The notes beneath the pieces were generated by a model that did no database searches, was not told where the DNA came from, and was given only the letters and a program-made list of their open reading frames with translations. DNA of 27,842 bases from JAKORR01 sp964608495 (lineage in GTDB: Bacteria > Armatimonadota > Zipacnadia > Zipacnadales > FEN-943). Both the position numbers and the translations under genes were made by a program. Shown here piece by piece: positions 7,673 to 15,603 of this stretch. Position 1 is the stretch's first letter; each line of letters starts with the position of its first letter. The DNA lies in contig CAZSOQ010000044.1 of NCBI GenBank assembly GCA_964608495.1, positions 1-27,842 on the forward strand, in the 5' to 3' direction.

Positions 7673-9121
7673 CCAGAAGAGCAGAGGCTCGAGGTCGCGT
7701 CGCGTCAGCTCCCCCGTGACGGCCAGCATCAGACCGTATACCCCCAGCAAGGCCGCCAGCTTCACCAGGACCAGCGGCCCGGCCGCGGGCAGGAACAAGC
7801 CCACCAGGTAGGTCACCGCCGCCGCCAGGCAGATGCGCAGCAGGGACACCAGGTCGAAGAGCACGCGCAGCTCGCGCCAGACGAGGACGAGCATGATGGC
7901 GGCGGAGATCGCGCCCCCGAGCGTGGTGGCCAGCGCCGCCCCCGCCAGCGCGTACCTGGGCACGAGATACAGGTTCAGGGCGATCTCCAGGGGCACCAGG
8001 GGCACCGTCGCCCACAGCACCACCATCGGCCGGTCGGCGGCGGCCAAGATCCCGCCCCCCAGGCCCCGCAGGCCGAAGCCCAGCGCGGCGAGGGTCAGCA
8101 ACGCCGCCGGTGGCCCCGCCGCCGCGTAGGGCTGGGAGAACACCAGCGTCACCACGGGCAGAGCACAGCTCCCCACCAGCGCGGCGGCCGCCAGCATCAC
8201 CATGAGGACGAAGCGGAACCCCTGCTGGACGAGCTCGACCACCGACTCGCGCCGACCCTCGGCCAGGGACTTGGTGAGGGTCGGCAGCACCACGCCGCCG
8301 ATGGCGGCGACGATGATGAAGAGCGTCTGGAAGACGTACTTGGCGGCGCCGTAGTGGCCCGCCGCGTCCTTGTCCGCCAACAGCCCCTTCACGAACCACA
8401 GGTCCATCTGGGTGACCGTGTTGGCCAGGACCGCCACGGCCAGTAGCGGCAGGCCGAAGAGGACGAGGCGACGCAGAGGGAAGATCGCGCGGGCCAGCCC
8501 CACGGGCTCCATGCGCCAGGCCAGGATCAGACTGACGGCGGTCGCCGCGATGCCCGCGAGGATCGCGCCCGGCACGCCGAACCCGAGCCCGACGAGGAGG
8601 TAGATAAGCACCAGCCTGGCGAGCCAGTACCACACCCAGGAGGCTGCGTCGGCCCCGAAGCGCCGCCGGCCGATCAGGACGCGCTTGACCGCCTCGAACA
8701 TGCCGTAGATGGGGATGACGGGGGTGAACAGCCACAGGTAGGGCGTGAGCCCCGGGTCGCCCAGGAGGCGAGCGATCAGAGGGCTGGTGAGGAAGCAGGC
8801 GACGGCGAGGATGGTCCCCCAGGCCATCTGGCCCCGCAGGGATGTGCGGGCGACCTCTCGCCAGGCGTCCCCCGCCGCTGCCACGAAGCGGATGGTGGCG
8901 TTGCCCAGGAGCGAGTAGGCCAGCAACTGCCACCAGACGATCACGGAGGTGACGACCGCCAGGACCCCGTACAGCTCGGGCTGGAGCGCGCGGGCCAGAA
9001 AGACCTGGATGGCCAGGCCGCAGACCACCATGACCAGGCGCGACAGCGAGGTCTTGACGGCCCCCCTGGCGGTGGTGCGGGGCTGCGGCCCTTCCAGCTC
9101 GGACTCCGGGAGGGAGGCCAT
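7664..9121 (-). CDS. Wzx-like polysaccharide flippase (oligosaccharide transporter)
   Basis: This protein of 485 residues from ATG 9121 has about 12-14 membrane helices in the MOP/Wzx arrangement: a short cytosolic amino end, then VKTSLSRLVMVVCGLAIQVFLARALQ-type first helices with the family's LARALGPEXYG-like phrase (here LARALQPELYGVLAVV). It is expected to flip a lipid-linked oligosaccharide across the inner membrane for polymerisation or attachment. It is the last gene of the minus-strand glycan locus, directly after the sulfatase-like gene. The start is uncertain. ATG 9121 has only a weak AGGA, whereas a perfect GGAGGT at 9221-9216 lies 7 nt before an in-frame ACG (9208-9206), with no stop between. 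Use of that codon would add 29 acidic, Gln-rich residues. The last codons lie in the hairpin shared with the convergent gene. Confidence 0.88.
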   Translation of the reverse strand: MASLPESELEGPQPRTTARGAVKTSLSRLVMVVCGLAIQVFLARALQPELYGVLAVVTSVIVWWQLLAYSLLGNATIRFVAAAGDAWREVARTSLRGQMAWGTILAVACFLTSPLIARLLGDPGLTPYLWLFTPVIPIYGMFEAVKRVLIGRRRFGADAASWVWYWLARLVLIYLLVGLGFGVPGAILAGIAATAVSLILAWRMEPVGLARAIFPLRRLVLFGLPLLAVAVLANTVTQMDLWFVKGLLADKDAAGHYGAAKYVFQTLFIIVAAIGGVVLPTLTKSLAEGRRESVVELVQQGFRFVLMVMLAAAALVGSCALPVVTLVFSQPYAAAGPPAALLTLAALGFGLRGLGGGILAAADRPMVVLWATVPLVPLEIALNLYLVPRYALAGAALATTLGGAISAAIMLVLVWRELRVLFDLVSLLRICLAAAVTYLVGLFLPAAGPLVLVKLAALLGVYGLMLAVTGELTRRDLEPLLFWRG

Positions 9122-9205
9122 CCAGCCGGGGTCCTGCTCGGCGGAGTCCTCGGCTTCCCGCTCCTCGTCGGCGTCCGGCTGTTGTTGCTCGTCAGGGCCT
9201 GGGGT

Positions 9206-9221
9206 CGTCTTGGTTACCTCC
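9206..9221 (-). promoter_or_regulatory. Perfect RBS before an in-frame ACG (possible non-canonical start)
   Basis: GGAGGT at 9221-9216 begins two bases after the sulfatase stop codon (9226-9224) and is followed, after 7 nt, by ACG at 9208-9206. The frame from ACG joins the flippase frame without a stop. No ATG, GTG or TTG lies at a usable distance. It may be a rare ACG start, an ATG-to-ACG change, or an unused site. Confidence 0.5.
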
Positions 9222-9223
9222 GG

Positions 9224-10645
9224 CTAGAGATAGCCCAGGTCGCGCAGGCGGCGGGCGACGTCCTGGGGCAGGTCCTCGACCTGTTCCTGCTCCTGCCGCG
9301 TGGGCTTGAGGGCCTGGATCGCCTGAAGCTCGCGCTCGAAGTCCACGGCGATGTCGGGGTGCTGAGCGATGACGTTGTTGGTCTCGGCGGGGTCCTCTTT
9401 GATGCGGAAGAGCTCGCGGGTGCCGTCCTCGAAGGCCAGGTACTCCCAGTCGCGACTGCGCAGGAGCTCCATGTCCTGCAGCTCGTCCAGGGGCACCTGG
9501 AGCCTGGGCGGAGCGGCACCCTCCCGGCTGTCGAAGTGCTCCCTCTCGCGCTGTGCGTAGGCGAAGGACCGATGACTGCGCCGCCCCGGCGATGCGCGGT
9601 CGCCTTCGGTGTCCGTCAGGTCAATCACCGGCCTGCAGGTGGTGCTGAGGCCCTCGATGCCGAGCGACCGGCAGAGGAAGTGGGGCACGTCGCGCAGCTC
9701 GACGGGCACGCTGGTACGCGTGCCGGGCGCGATTCGGCCGGGCCACCTCACGATCAGCGGCACTCGCACGAGGGCATTGAAGACGCCCACCGAGTGGTCA
9801 ACATGGCCTCCGTGCTCGCCGAACATGTCCCCGTGGTCGGCGCAGACCACCACTACCGTGTTGTCGAGGACTCCACGGCCGTCGAGAAACCGAAGCACCC
9901 GGCCGACCATCTCGTCCGAGTAGGCCACCTCGAGGTCGTACAGCGCAAGGACTCGGTCCAGGTCGGGCGTGCCGACCATGGCGCGCCTGCGCTGGGCCCT
10001 GGCGGCGCGCCGGGCGAAGGCGGGATGGGTGAGCAGGTACGCGGGGTTGCGGCTCAGCCCCAGGAGGTATCGCCAGGGCGGTGCATAGGGCCCGTGGGTC
10101 TCCACGTAGCTCAGGTACAGGAACCAGGGCCCGTCCGTGGACGTGACGAAGGAGCCGAGCTCGCGGTTGATGGCGGCCGCGCCCTTGTCCCAGAGGCCCA
10201 GGTACCACATCAGGCGCCGGCGCACGTCCTCCCAGGCCCAGGGCCGGTTCAGTCGCGCCGGGTCACTGATGCTCCCGCGCATACGCCCCCGCGTCTCGTC
10301 GAAGCCCCGGTTGAGTCCCCAGTGCTCCGTCATGAACGGGTTGGCGGAGATGACGCCGCAGGTATACCCATGCGCGGAGAGGACCTCCGGCAGGACGGCC
10401 ACGTCCTGCGACAGCCTGTCGGCCGTGACCAGCGCGCCATGCTCGAAGGGGTAGAGGCCGGTCATCATGGTCGCGTAGCTCGGCAGGCTCCACCCGCTCT
10501 GCGCGATGGCGGTCTCGGCGAGCAAGCCCTGCTCGGCCAGGCGGTCGAGGTTGGGCGTGATCGGCCGCGGATAGCCGTAGCAGCCGACATGGTCGGCGCG
10601 AAGGGCGTCCAGTATCACCCAGAGAAGGTTGGGTCTCTCAGCCAT
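9224..10645 (-). CDS. Sulfatase / alkaline-phosphatase-superfamily protein
   Basis: This 473-residue protein shows the sulfatase fold: metal-binding Asp13 and Asp18 in ILDALRADHVGCYGY, the TPNLDRLAEQG segment, the nucleophile loop SGWSLPSYATMMTGLYP (residues 50-66), the conserved HGPYAPPWRY region, and the second metal cluster CADHGDMFGEHGGHVDHS. Sulfatases of this group remove sulfate from sugars or other esters; relatives transfer phospho-groups. At the catalytic loop the formylglycine signature Cys/Ser-X-Pro-X-Arg appears as Ser53-Leu-Pro-Ser-Tyr57, lacking the Arg, so true sulfatase activity is doubtful and another phosphate- or sulfate-ester chemistry is possible. No signal peptide is seen, so it appears cytosolic. 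The start is ATG at 10645 with AGGTGA upstream. The frame is open further upstream, but only as the antiparallel shadow of the methyltransferase. It follows that methyltransferase by 14 bp, in the glycan operon. Confidence 0.88.
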   Translation of the reverse strand: MAERPNLLWVILDALRADHVGCYGYPRPITPNLDRLAEQGLLAETAIAQSGWSLPSYATMMTGLYPFEHGALVTADRLSQDVAVLPEVLSAHGYTCGVISANPFMTEHWGLNRGFDETRGRMRGSISDPARLNRPWAWEDVRRRLMWYLGLWDKGAAAINRELGSFVTSTDGPWFLYLSYVETHGPYAPPWRYLLGLSRNPAYLLTHPAFARRAARAQRRRAMVGTPDLDRVLALYDLEVAYSDEMVGRVLRFLDGRGVLDNTVVVVCADHGDMFGEHGGHVDHSVGVFNALVRVPLIVRWPGRIAPGTRTSVPVELRDVPHFLCRSLGIEGLSTTCRPVIDLTDTEGDRASPGRRSHRSFAYAQREREHFDSREGAAPPRLQVPLDELQDMELLRSRDWEYLAFEDGTRELFRIKEDPAETNNVIAQHPDIAVDFERELQAIQALKPTRQEQEQVEDLPQDVARRLRDLGYL

Positions 10646-10659
10646 GAGTAGGGAGTCAC

Positions 10660-11469
10660 CTATGCGAGCGTCGGGTGCTTCGCAATCGCCAGGTAAGTAC
10701 TGATCCTCGTGATGTACGGGCCCAGGCGGCCCAGCTGCGAGAGCGGGCGGATCCCGACCGGCCGCTCGACCCACTCTCGGCCCTTCGCCCCCAGGGCCTT
10801 CGCCAGTTCCCTGAGCGGCTTCCGCCGCCCCGCCAGCTCGGCAAACAGCTCTACCTCGCCGAAGCGTCGGCTGATCTCGCTGGCGAAGACGCGCAGAGGC
10901 CACTCGGCGAGGTGGTAGGGATTGGTGCTCCATCGCCTGGGCGGCGGTGAAGATACCACAAGCATCCCGTCCGTCCGGCGCAGCAGGGCCTGCACCTGGT
11001 CGAGGAAGACCTGGGGCTGGGGCAGGTGCTCCAGCGTCTCGAAGGACACTACGCAGTCCACGTCGTCCTCGATCAGGTCCGACAGGGCCAGGGCGTCGCC
11101 GCGCCGGAAGGCCACGCTGGGCGACCGGCGGTAGTAACGGTCGGCATACTCGATCGTGGCGCGGTCCAGGTCCACGCCGAGAACGCTGGGCGCGCCGTGG
11201 AGGCTCATGATCCACGACCCGTACCCCGCGCCGCAGGCACAGTCGAGGACGCGCAGCCCCTTGGTCAGCGACGCGGCGAACTCGTACCGCTCCACGTGCA
11301 GGCGGGCATAGAGGTCGGCGCCCTGGGTTGCCAGGACCCGGGCAACGGCGTCATGTCGCTCCTCGGAATCGAACAGTGCGTCGCGGCCGGCGGCCTCGGC
11401 CGGGTCTGTGTACTGCGAGCAGCGGCCCAGGATCCCCTCCCGCGGGTCAGGCGCGGTCTCGGCCAGCAT
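10660..11469 (-). CDS. Class I SAM-dependent methyltransferase
   Basis: This protein has 269 residues. The SAM-binding motif I is VLDCACGAGYGSWIM near residues 73-87. The acidic end of strand 2 (VLGVDLDRATIEYA) follows, then GDALALSDLIEDDVDCVVSFETLEHLPQP, the UbiE/Methyltransf_11-type region around the catalytic site. The strand-5 region (MLVVSSPPPRRWS) is also visible. The acceptor is unknown; its place among glycosyltransferases suggests methylation of a sugar or a polymer end. The start is ATG at 11469 with GGAGG 5 nt upstream. The gene begins inside the upstream glycosyltransferase (23-bp overlap), and 14 bp separate its stop from the sulfatase start, so translation of all three is probably coupled. 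Confidence 0.9.
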   Translation of the reverse strand: MLAETAPDPREGILGRCSQYTDPAEAAGRDALFDSEERHDAVARVLATQGADLYARLHVERYEFAASLTKGLRVLDCACGAGYGSWIMSLHGAPSVLGVDLDRATIEYADRYYRRSPSVAFRRGDALALSDLIEDDVDCVVSFETLEHLPQPQVFLDQVQALLRRTDGMLVVSSPPPRRWSTNPYHLAEWPLRVFASEISRRFGEVELFAELAGRRKPLRELAKALGAKGREWVERPVGIRPLSQLGRLGPYITRISTYLAIAKHPTLA

Positions 11470-12355
11470 CCTCGCCTCCCGCGCCCGCGGCTGAAGAGAG
11501 CTCGCGCCTCATCGCGGGCCTGAGTACGGCTCGAGCGTACAGCCGGCCGGCGGCGCCGGCGACGTTCACGAGCAGCTTGAGCGGGTGCAGGGACCTGATC
11601 GCCTGGCGATTGACGGGCCGCTGGATGAGCGCATTGGACATGCCCACTACGTAGGAAAACCGCAGCGCATACGCCAGCGTCTGCCGCCGTCGGGGTATCT
11701 TGTGCCACACCCACGCCCCTGGCTCGTACACCAGCCGCGCTCCCGCGCGCAGGGCCCGTGCGCAGAAGTCCACTTCCTCCCCCGCCAGGCCGCGGGGCGA
11801 TCCAGCGCCCAGGTCGCCCCGGAACTGCCCCACAGTCTGCAGCACATCCCGCCGGAAGGACAGATTGCACCCGATCAGCCAGTCCACTTCCTGGCGATCG
11901 GGCCCTCTGTCGTAAACACCCGGAATCAGGCTCATGCGCAGCAGCTCCCTCACGAGCCACGAGGGCCGCCCCTCGAGCCTGGCCTTCGCCGGTCCTCCCA
12001 CGCCCCCCGCGTCGGTCTCGCGGTAAGCCTTGACGAGGGCTTCCAGCCACCCGGGAGGGATGCGGCAGTCGTCGTCCACGTAGGCCACGATACCGCCCCG
12101 CGCGGCGCCCATGCCCCGATTGCGCGCGTGGGACAGACCGCGCAGCGGCTCGTTGTGGAAGCTCACGCGGCGCTCCTCGCGGGCCTTGCGCTGGGCATAC
12201 TCCGCGGTGCCGTCGGTGCTGTTGTGGTCCACGATGAGTACTTCGTGGTTGCCGTAGGTCTGGGCGAGCAGGTCCTCCACGGCCTCGGGGAGGTCCTGGA
12301 TGCGGTTGCAGGTGCACAGAACGACGGTGACGAAGGGCCTGTCGGGAAGGCTCAC
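11447..12355 (-). CDS. GT2 family glycosyltransferase
   Basis: This 302-residue protein opens with a GT-A nucleotide-sugar fold: FVTVVLCTCNRIQDLPEAVEDLL, then VLIVDHNSTDGTAEYA, a GLSHARNRGMGAARG helix, and the DxD-type metal motif AYVDDDCRIPPGW near residues 92-104. A late GLAGEEVDFCARALRAGARLVYEP block carries the likely catalytic base (Glu/Asp of the EEVDF motif). It should transfer a sugar from a nucleotide donor during assembly of the lipid-linked glycan at the cytosolic face. The start is GTG at 12355 with GGAGG 10 nt upstream. The frame runs on to 12403, but those residues come from the 51-bp repeat at 12380-12430 and are not native. The stop overlaps the next gene by 23 bp. Confidence 0.92.
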   Translation of the reverse strand: MSLPDRPFVTVVLCTCNRIQDLPEAVEDLLAQTYGNHEVLIVDHNSTDGTAEYAQRKAREERRVSFHNEPLRGLSHARNRGMGAARGGIVAYVDDDCRIPPGWLEALVKAYRETDAGGVGGPAKARLEGRPSWLVRELLRMSLIPGVYDRGPDRQEVDWLIGCNLSFRRDVLQTVGQFRGDLGAGSPRGLAGEEVDFCARALRAGARLVYEPGAWVWHKIPRRRQTLAYALRFSYVVGMSNALIQRPVNRQAIRSLHPLKLLVNVAGAAGRLYARAVLRPAMRRELSSAAGAGGEDAGRDRA

Positions 12356-12379
12356 TGCCCGCCGACCTCCCGCGGATCC

Positions 12380-12430
12380 GCTGCGGGCCTCAGTATATCC
12401 CACCCCGCCGGGCAGGGGCTACCCGGGCGG
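12380..12430. repeat. 51-bp direct repeat, copy 1 (with minus-strand -10-like TATACT)
   Basis: This block is identical to 13286-13336 except for one base (12423 versus 13329). On the minus strand it carries TATACT (12397-12392), about 37 nt before the GTG start of the glycosyltransferase, so it could provide a -10 element; no clear -35 is visible. It lies just after the methyltransferase stop (12449). The two copies flank that methyltransferase gene exactly. Confidence 0.9.
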
Positions 12431-12448
12431 GTCGGAGCGCCCGGCGGC

Positions 12449-13195
12449 TCAGAAGTCCGCCATGTGGTGGTCCCGCCGGTCCACGCTGGGAACGTCACAG
12501 AGCTTGCGCAGGAACAGCAGCGGCGTCGTCGCCGTGCCACTCTCCCGCGTCCTTCGCACTGCCCGTCTGAGGGCAGCCGTGGTCGCTGCGCCCAGCGCCG
12601 CCTTCGCCAGCTCCCGGATCCGTGCATGGACTGGACGCGGGATGACTCCCCGCACGATCTGGTAGCCGCGATTGCGCACGTAGTAGCGGCAGACCTTCTG
12701 CATCGCCGGCATCCAGAGGTCGTCCATGCACACCACGGCGCCCAGGCGCAGCATCTTGTCCACGTAGAAGAAGTCAACAAAGGCGTAGTCGAAGAGGTGC
12801 GCACCGTCAATCAGGGCGAAGTCGAACTCCAGATGCCGTGCATGAAGCTGGGGCAGGACCTTGTCGGAGGAGGCCTCGTGAAACTCAACGAGGGAACGCA
12901 AGCCCGCACGCTCGAGGTTCAGCAGCCCGATGTTGTGCCATGTGGACGACTGGAAGGGATCGATGACCACATGAAGCGCGCCGTTGCGGCCCCGCAGTGC
13001 CTCGCAGATGTGCATGGTGGACATGCCGTAGGCGAAACCGACCTCCAGCGTCCGCCGGGCCCCCATCCCCTTGACCATCTCGTAGACGGCCTCGCCTTCA
13101 CTGCGACTCATGCTTGTCGGGAAGGCCTCGTACCCCTCGCCGTCCGGGCCGAGCACCTTCCCGGTGCTCTGTATCCTGGCGATCACGTTATTCAT
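12449..13195 (-). CDS. Class I SAM-dependent methyltransferase (Methyltransf_24-like)
   Basis: This protein has 248 residues. The central part reads TLEVGFAYGMSTMHICEAL (SAM motif I region), then HVVIDPFQSSTW, and later FDFALIDGAHLFDYAFVDFFYVDKMLRLGAVVCMDDLW. The DGAHLFD...DFFY phrase is typical of the Methyltransf_24/cephalosporin-hydroxylase-like group that methylates sugars and small molecules. The acceptor is unknown. The start is ATG at 13195 (Met-Asn-Asn-Val); the frame is open to 13309, but the extra residues come from the repeat at 13286-13336. It sits between 51-bp direct repeats in the glycan locus, so it could be gained or lost as a unit. The gaps on both sides (93 and 129 bp) are larger than elsewhere in the operon. 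Confidence 0.85.
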   Translation of the reverse strand: MNNVIARIQSTGKVLGPDGEGYEAFPTSMSRSEGEAVYEMVKGMGARRTLEVGFAYGMSTMHICEALRGRNGALHVVIDPFQSSTWHNIGLLNLERAGLRSLVEFHEASSDKVLPQLHARHLEFDFALIDGAHLFDYAFVDFFYVDKMLRLGAVVCMDDLWMPAMQKVCRYYVRNRGYQIVRGVIPRPVHARIRELAKAALGAATTAALRRAVRRTRESGTATTPLLFLRKLCDVPSVDRRDHHMADF

Positions 13196-13285
13196 GCAGG
13201 ATGCCCCCGTGCTGCCCAAGGCACACGCTGGAGGCAACTGCGACCAGCCGCCCTCGGATGCGCGGCCCCGTCGCGCCTCCGTAAC

Positions 13286-13336
13286 GCTGCGGGCCTCAGT
13301 ATATCCCACCCCGCCGGGCAGGGGCTACTCGGGCGG
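13286..13336. repeat. 51-bp direct repeat, copy 2 (with minus-strand -10-like TATACT)
   Basis: This is a 50/51 match to 12380-12430. Its upstream end overlaps the stop and last three codons of the GT2 gene that ends at 13325, so the repeat supplies that protein's final residues. TATACT lies at 13303-13298 on the minus strand, about 100 nt before the methyltransferase start at 13195. Confidence 0.9.
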
Positions 13337-14248
13337 TCCGGGGCCGCCCGGCCGCGGGCCCGCTTGCGCCGCCGCCTCCGCGAGAGCCTCCGCAAACCCC
13401 CTGCGCCATGCCATGAGTCCACGCAGGACGTAGGGGGTCGCGGCCAGGAATCGCCACAGGAGCCGCCGGTCTCTGGCCCCCAGGCGACAGGCGATGCGCG
13501 GCCAGCGTACGGCCGGGAGGAGGGCCGCCAGGGCCGGGTGCCGGAGCAGGAAGGCGCCCGGCAGCGTGGGCTCGCAGCGGCGCGAGGCGACGAAGGCCCG
13601 CCCGAGGCTGTGCTGGTGGCGGTACACGTCCTGCCAGGCGTCCTTGTTGTGGTGAAGCACGACGGCGTCGCCCACGAGGAGCAGCAGCTCGCCCGCGCGC
13701 GTGAGCCGGTGGGTGAACGCCGTGTCCTCGCCGGGGAAGAAGTCCTGCGGGAAGCCGCCGTGGCGCTGGAAGGCCTCGCGGCGCACCGACAGATTGCAGG
13801 TCGGCATCGTGTCGCGGGGGCCGGACCGCGTGCCGAGGATGAATTCGCTGAACTCCAGGATATAGCCTATCGCGCCGGGGAAGCTCTCGGGGTTGGCGAT
13901 GCCGACCACACCTCCCACAGCGGCGGCCCGGGGCTCGTCCCGGTAGCCCCGCTCCAGCGCGGCCAGCCAGCCGGCGTGGGCCACGCAGTCGGCGTCGGTC
14001 ATGGCCACGACATCGCCCGTGGATTCCGCGACACCCCGGTTGCGTGCCGGGCCGGGGAGGGTCTTCTCGGCCAGGTAGATCAGGCGCACCCCAGGGAACT
14101 CGCCCCCGACGATCCCCGGGGTCTCGTCGTCCGAGCTGTCCACCACGAGGATCTCGTCCGCCGGGCGCTCCTGCGCCATCAGCGACCGCAGGCACGCGCG
14201 GATCGTGCGGCTCGAGTTGTAGGAGGGCACCACCACGGAGATCCTCAT
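13325..14248 (-). CDS. GT2 family glycosyltransferase
   Basis: This 307-residue protein has a GT-A domain from the amino end: MRISVVVPSYNSSRTIRACL, ILVVDSSDDETPGIV, then PGPARNRGVAESTGDVVAMTDADCVAHAGW, where DADC supplies the metal-binding acids. A NLSVRREAFQRHGGFPQDFF...GEDTAF block is the acceptor-binding region with a candidate catalytic Glu-Asp. The carboxy half is hydrophobic and Arg-rich (HPALAALLPAV, FLAATPYVLRGLM), suggesting peripheral membrane contact. Likely role: adding one sugar of the repeating unit at the cytosolic membrane face. The start is ATG at 14248, overlapping the stop of the GT4 gene as ATGA, which implies translational coupling. The last codons fall in the 51-bp repeat. 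Confidence 0.92.
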   Translation of the reverse strand: MRISVVVPSYNSSRTIRACLRSLMAQERPADEILVVDSSDDETPGIVGGEFPGVRLIYLAEKTLPGPARNRGVAESTGDVVAMTDADCVAHAGWLAALERGYRDEPRAAAVGGVVGIANPESFPGAIGYILEFSEFILGTRSGPRDTMPTCNLSVRREAFQRHGGFPQDFFPGEDTAFTHRLTRAGELLLLVGDAVVLHHNKDAWQDVYRHQHSLGRAFVASRRCEPTLPGAFLLRHPALAALLPAVRWPRIACRLGARDRRLLWRFLAATPYVLRGLMAWRRGFAEALAEAAAQAGPRPGGPGPPE

Positions 14249-15564
14249 TGGGTCCCCCGGTCCCGCCGCGTCTCCTGGGGCGATTCGGTCCTCGCGCCAG
14301 TCGGCGCGGGCCCGCGGGCGCGCAGCGCCCGTTCGTAGACCTCCAGCGTGAGGCGAATCTGCCGCTCGCGCGAGAAACGCTCGTGGGCGCGACGGCGTCC
14401 GGCGGCGCCGAGGCGCGCGGCCAGGGGCGGATCGCCCAGGATTCGCCGAATCGCTTCCGCCAGGGCCGCCGGATCCCCTGGCGGCACCAGCAGGCCGGTC
14501 TCGCCGTCCTCGACGACCTCCGGGATCCCGCCGGCGGACGAGGCCACGACCGGCAGCCCGGCGGCCATCGCTTCGAGGGCGGCGATCCCCAGGCCCTCCT
14601 GCAGCGAAGGGAAGACGAAGAGATCGGCATCGGCCAGGAAGCCGGGCACCTCGTCGTGGGCGCAAGGCCCGGCGAAGGTCACGGCCTCGTCCAGGCCCAG
14701 ACCGTGGGCCAGGGCCCGTAGGCCCGGCTCGTCCTCTCCCTCTCCCACGAGGGTCAAGTGGGCGTCGGGGAAGCCCTCGAGGACGCGCGGCAGGGCCTCC
14801 AGCAGGGAGGGCAGGCCCTTCTCCCTGGACAGCCGGCCCACCCAGAGCAGTCTGTGACCGTCGCCGAGCCGGCGCAATCCGTCGCCGAGGCGGCGCAACC
14901 TGCCGCCCGGCCGCGGCGCAGCGTCGAAGAGCGACAGGTCCAGGCCGTTGTGTACCACGGTCACGCGATCGGGATCGGCCCCCAGGCGGCGCACGGAGCG
15001 GGCCAGGTCCTCGCTGACGCAGATGATCTCGTCCGCCCGGCGCAGGACGGCGAGCGTGAGCCCGATGGCGGGCCCGCCCACGGGTCGCGCCGCCCCGGCG
15101 ACGGATCGCGCCGCCCCGGCGACTGGCAGCGCGTTGATGTCGCTGCCGTGGACCGTCACGACCAGCGGCCGGGGCACCAGGCCCTGGAGCAGGAGGCCGA
15201 TCATGCCCGAGAAGGTCCAGTGCGCGTGCACGAGGTCGCAGTCGCGACAGGCCGCGGCCGCAGCCGCCAGGTAGGCGAGCACGAAGGCGGGCAGGAGCAG
15301 CAGGCGGGACTTGCGGCGGCGGAGGTTGGTCGGGATGCCCGCGCCATAGGCCAGGGTCTCGAGGCTGGTGGGCAGGGCGTAGACGAAGCGCCGCACGTCC
15401 AGGCCCTCCATGACCTCCCTGCGGGCGGCCGGGGGCGCGTGGGGAGCCACGATCCGCACCTCGTGGCCCACCGCCAGCAGGCCGGTCGCCAGGTCACGGA
15501 TGAACACGCCCGAGGAGTGCCCCGGCGACAGGGGGAAGGAGGTTGTGAGCATGGTGACCCTCAT
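14245..15564 (-). CDS. GT4 family glycosyltransferase
   Basis: This 439-residue protein has the GT-B two-domain plan: an amino-terminal Glyco_transf_4 domain (MLTTSFPLSPGHSSGVFIRDLA, LVHAHWTFSG, VVTVHGSDINALP), then a Glycos_transf_1 domain with LLWVGRLSREKGLPSLLEAL, LTLVGEGEDEPGL, and the nucleotide-binding EX7E-type region FPSLQEGLGIAALEAMAAGLPVVAS. It should transfer a sugar from a nucleotide donor, with retention, to the growing glycan. The start is ATG at 15564 behind GAGGGG. Two tandem 21-bp duplications are visible: at 14860-14901 (encoding LRRLGDG twice) and at 15081-15122 (encoding VAGAAR twice). They sit at the interdomain and loop regions and lengthen the protein slightly. Its stop overlaps the downstream GT2 start. 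Confidence 0.92.
   Translation of the reverse strand: MRVTMLTTSFPLSPGHSSGVFIRDLATGLLAVGHEVRIVAPHAPPAARREVMEGLDVRRFVYALPTSLETLAYGAGIPTNLRRRKSRLLLLPAFVLAYLAAAAAACRDCDLVHAHWTFSGMIGLLLQGLVPRPLVVTVHGSDINALPVAGAARSVAGAARPVGGPAIGLTLAVLRRADEIICVSEDLARSVRRLGADPDRVTVVHNGLDLSLFDAAPRPGGRLRRLGDGLRRLGDGHRLLWVGRLSREKGLPSLLEALPRVLEGFPDAHLTLVGEGEDEPGLRALAHGLGLDEAVTFAGPCAHDEVPGFLADADLFVFPSLQEGLGIAALEAMAAGLPVVASSAGGIPEVVEDGETGLLVPPGDPAALAEAIRRILGDPPLAARLGAAGRRRAHERFSRERQIRLTLEVYERALRARGPAPTGARTESPQETRRDRGTQ
14860..14901. repeat. Two tandem 21-bp units inside the GT4 gene
   Basis: GTCGCCGAGCCGGCGCAATCC is followed by a copy with three differences. In frame on the minus strand they encode the heptad LRRLGDG twice. 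Confidence 0.8.
15081..15122. repeat. Two tandem 21-bp units inside the GT4 gene
   Basis: Two 21-bp units differ at one base and share the core GCGCCGCCCCGGCG with the triplicated unit at 18317-18379 in another gene. They encode VAGAAR-type heptads. Confidence 0.85.
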
Positions 15565-15603
15565 GCGGCACCCCTCGACGGCGCGGGCGCGCAGGGCGCC
15601 GGC

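Noticed and set aside
10646..11215. Upstream extension of the sulfatase frame
   Set aside because: It runs inside the methyltransferase gene in another frame; ATG 10645 with AGGTGA fits the fold's start.
12356..12403. Met-Gly-Tyr-Thr-Glu-Ala start of the GT2 gene (also at 13309 for the methyltransferase)
   Set aside because: The same residues arise from the 51-bp repeat in both places; the real starts have better ribosome binding sites or positions downstream.
11585..14338. 917-codon open frame on the plus strand
   Set aside because: It is antisense to four well-supported minus-strand genes, reads as low-complexity Arg/Ala/Gly/His-rich protein and arises from GC-rich third positions.
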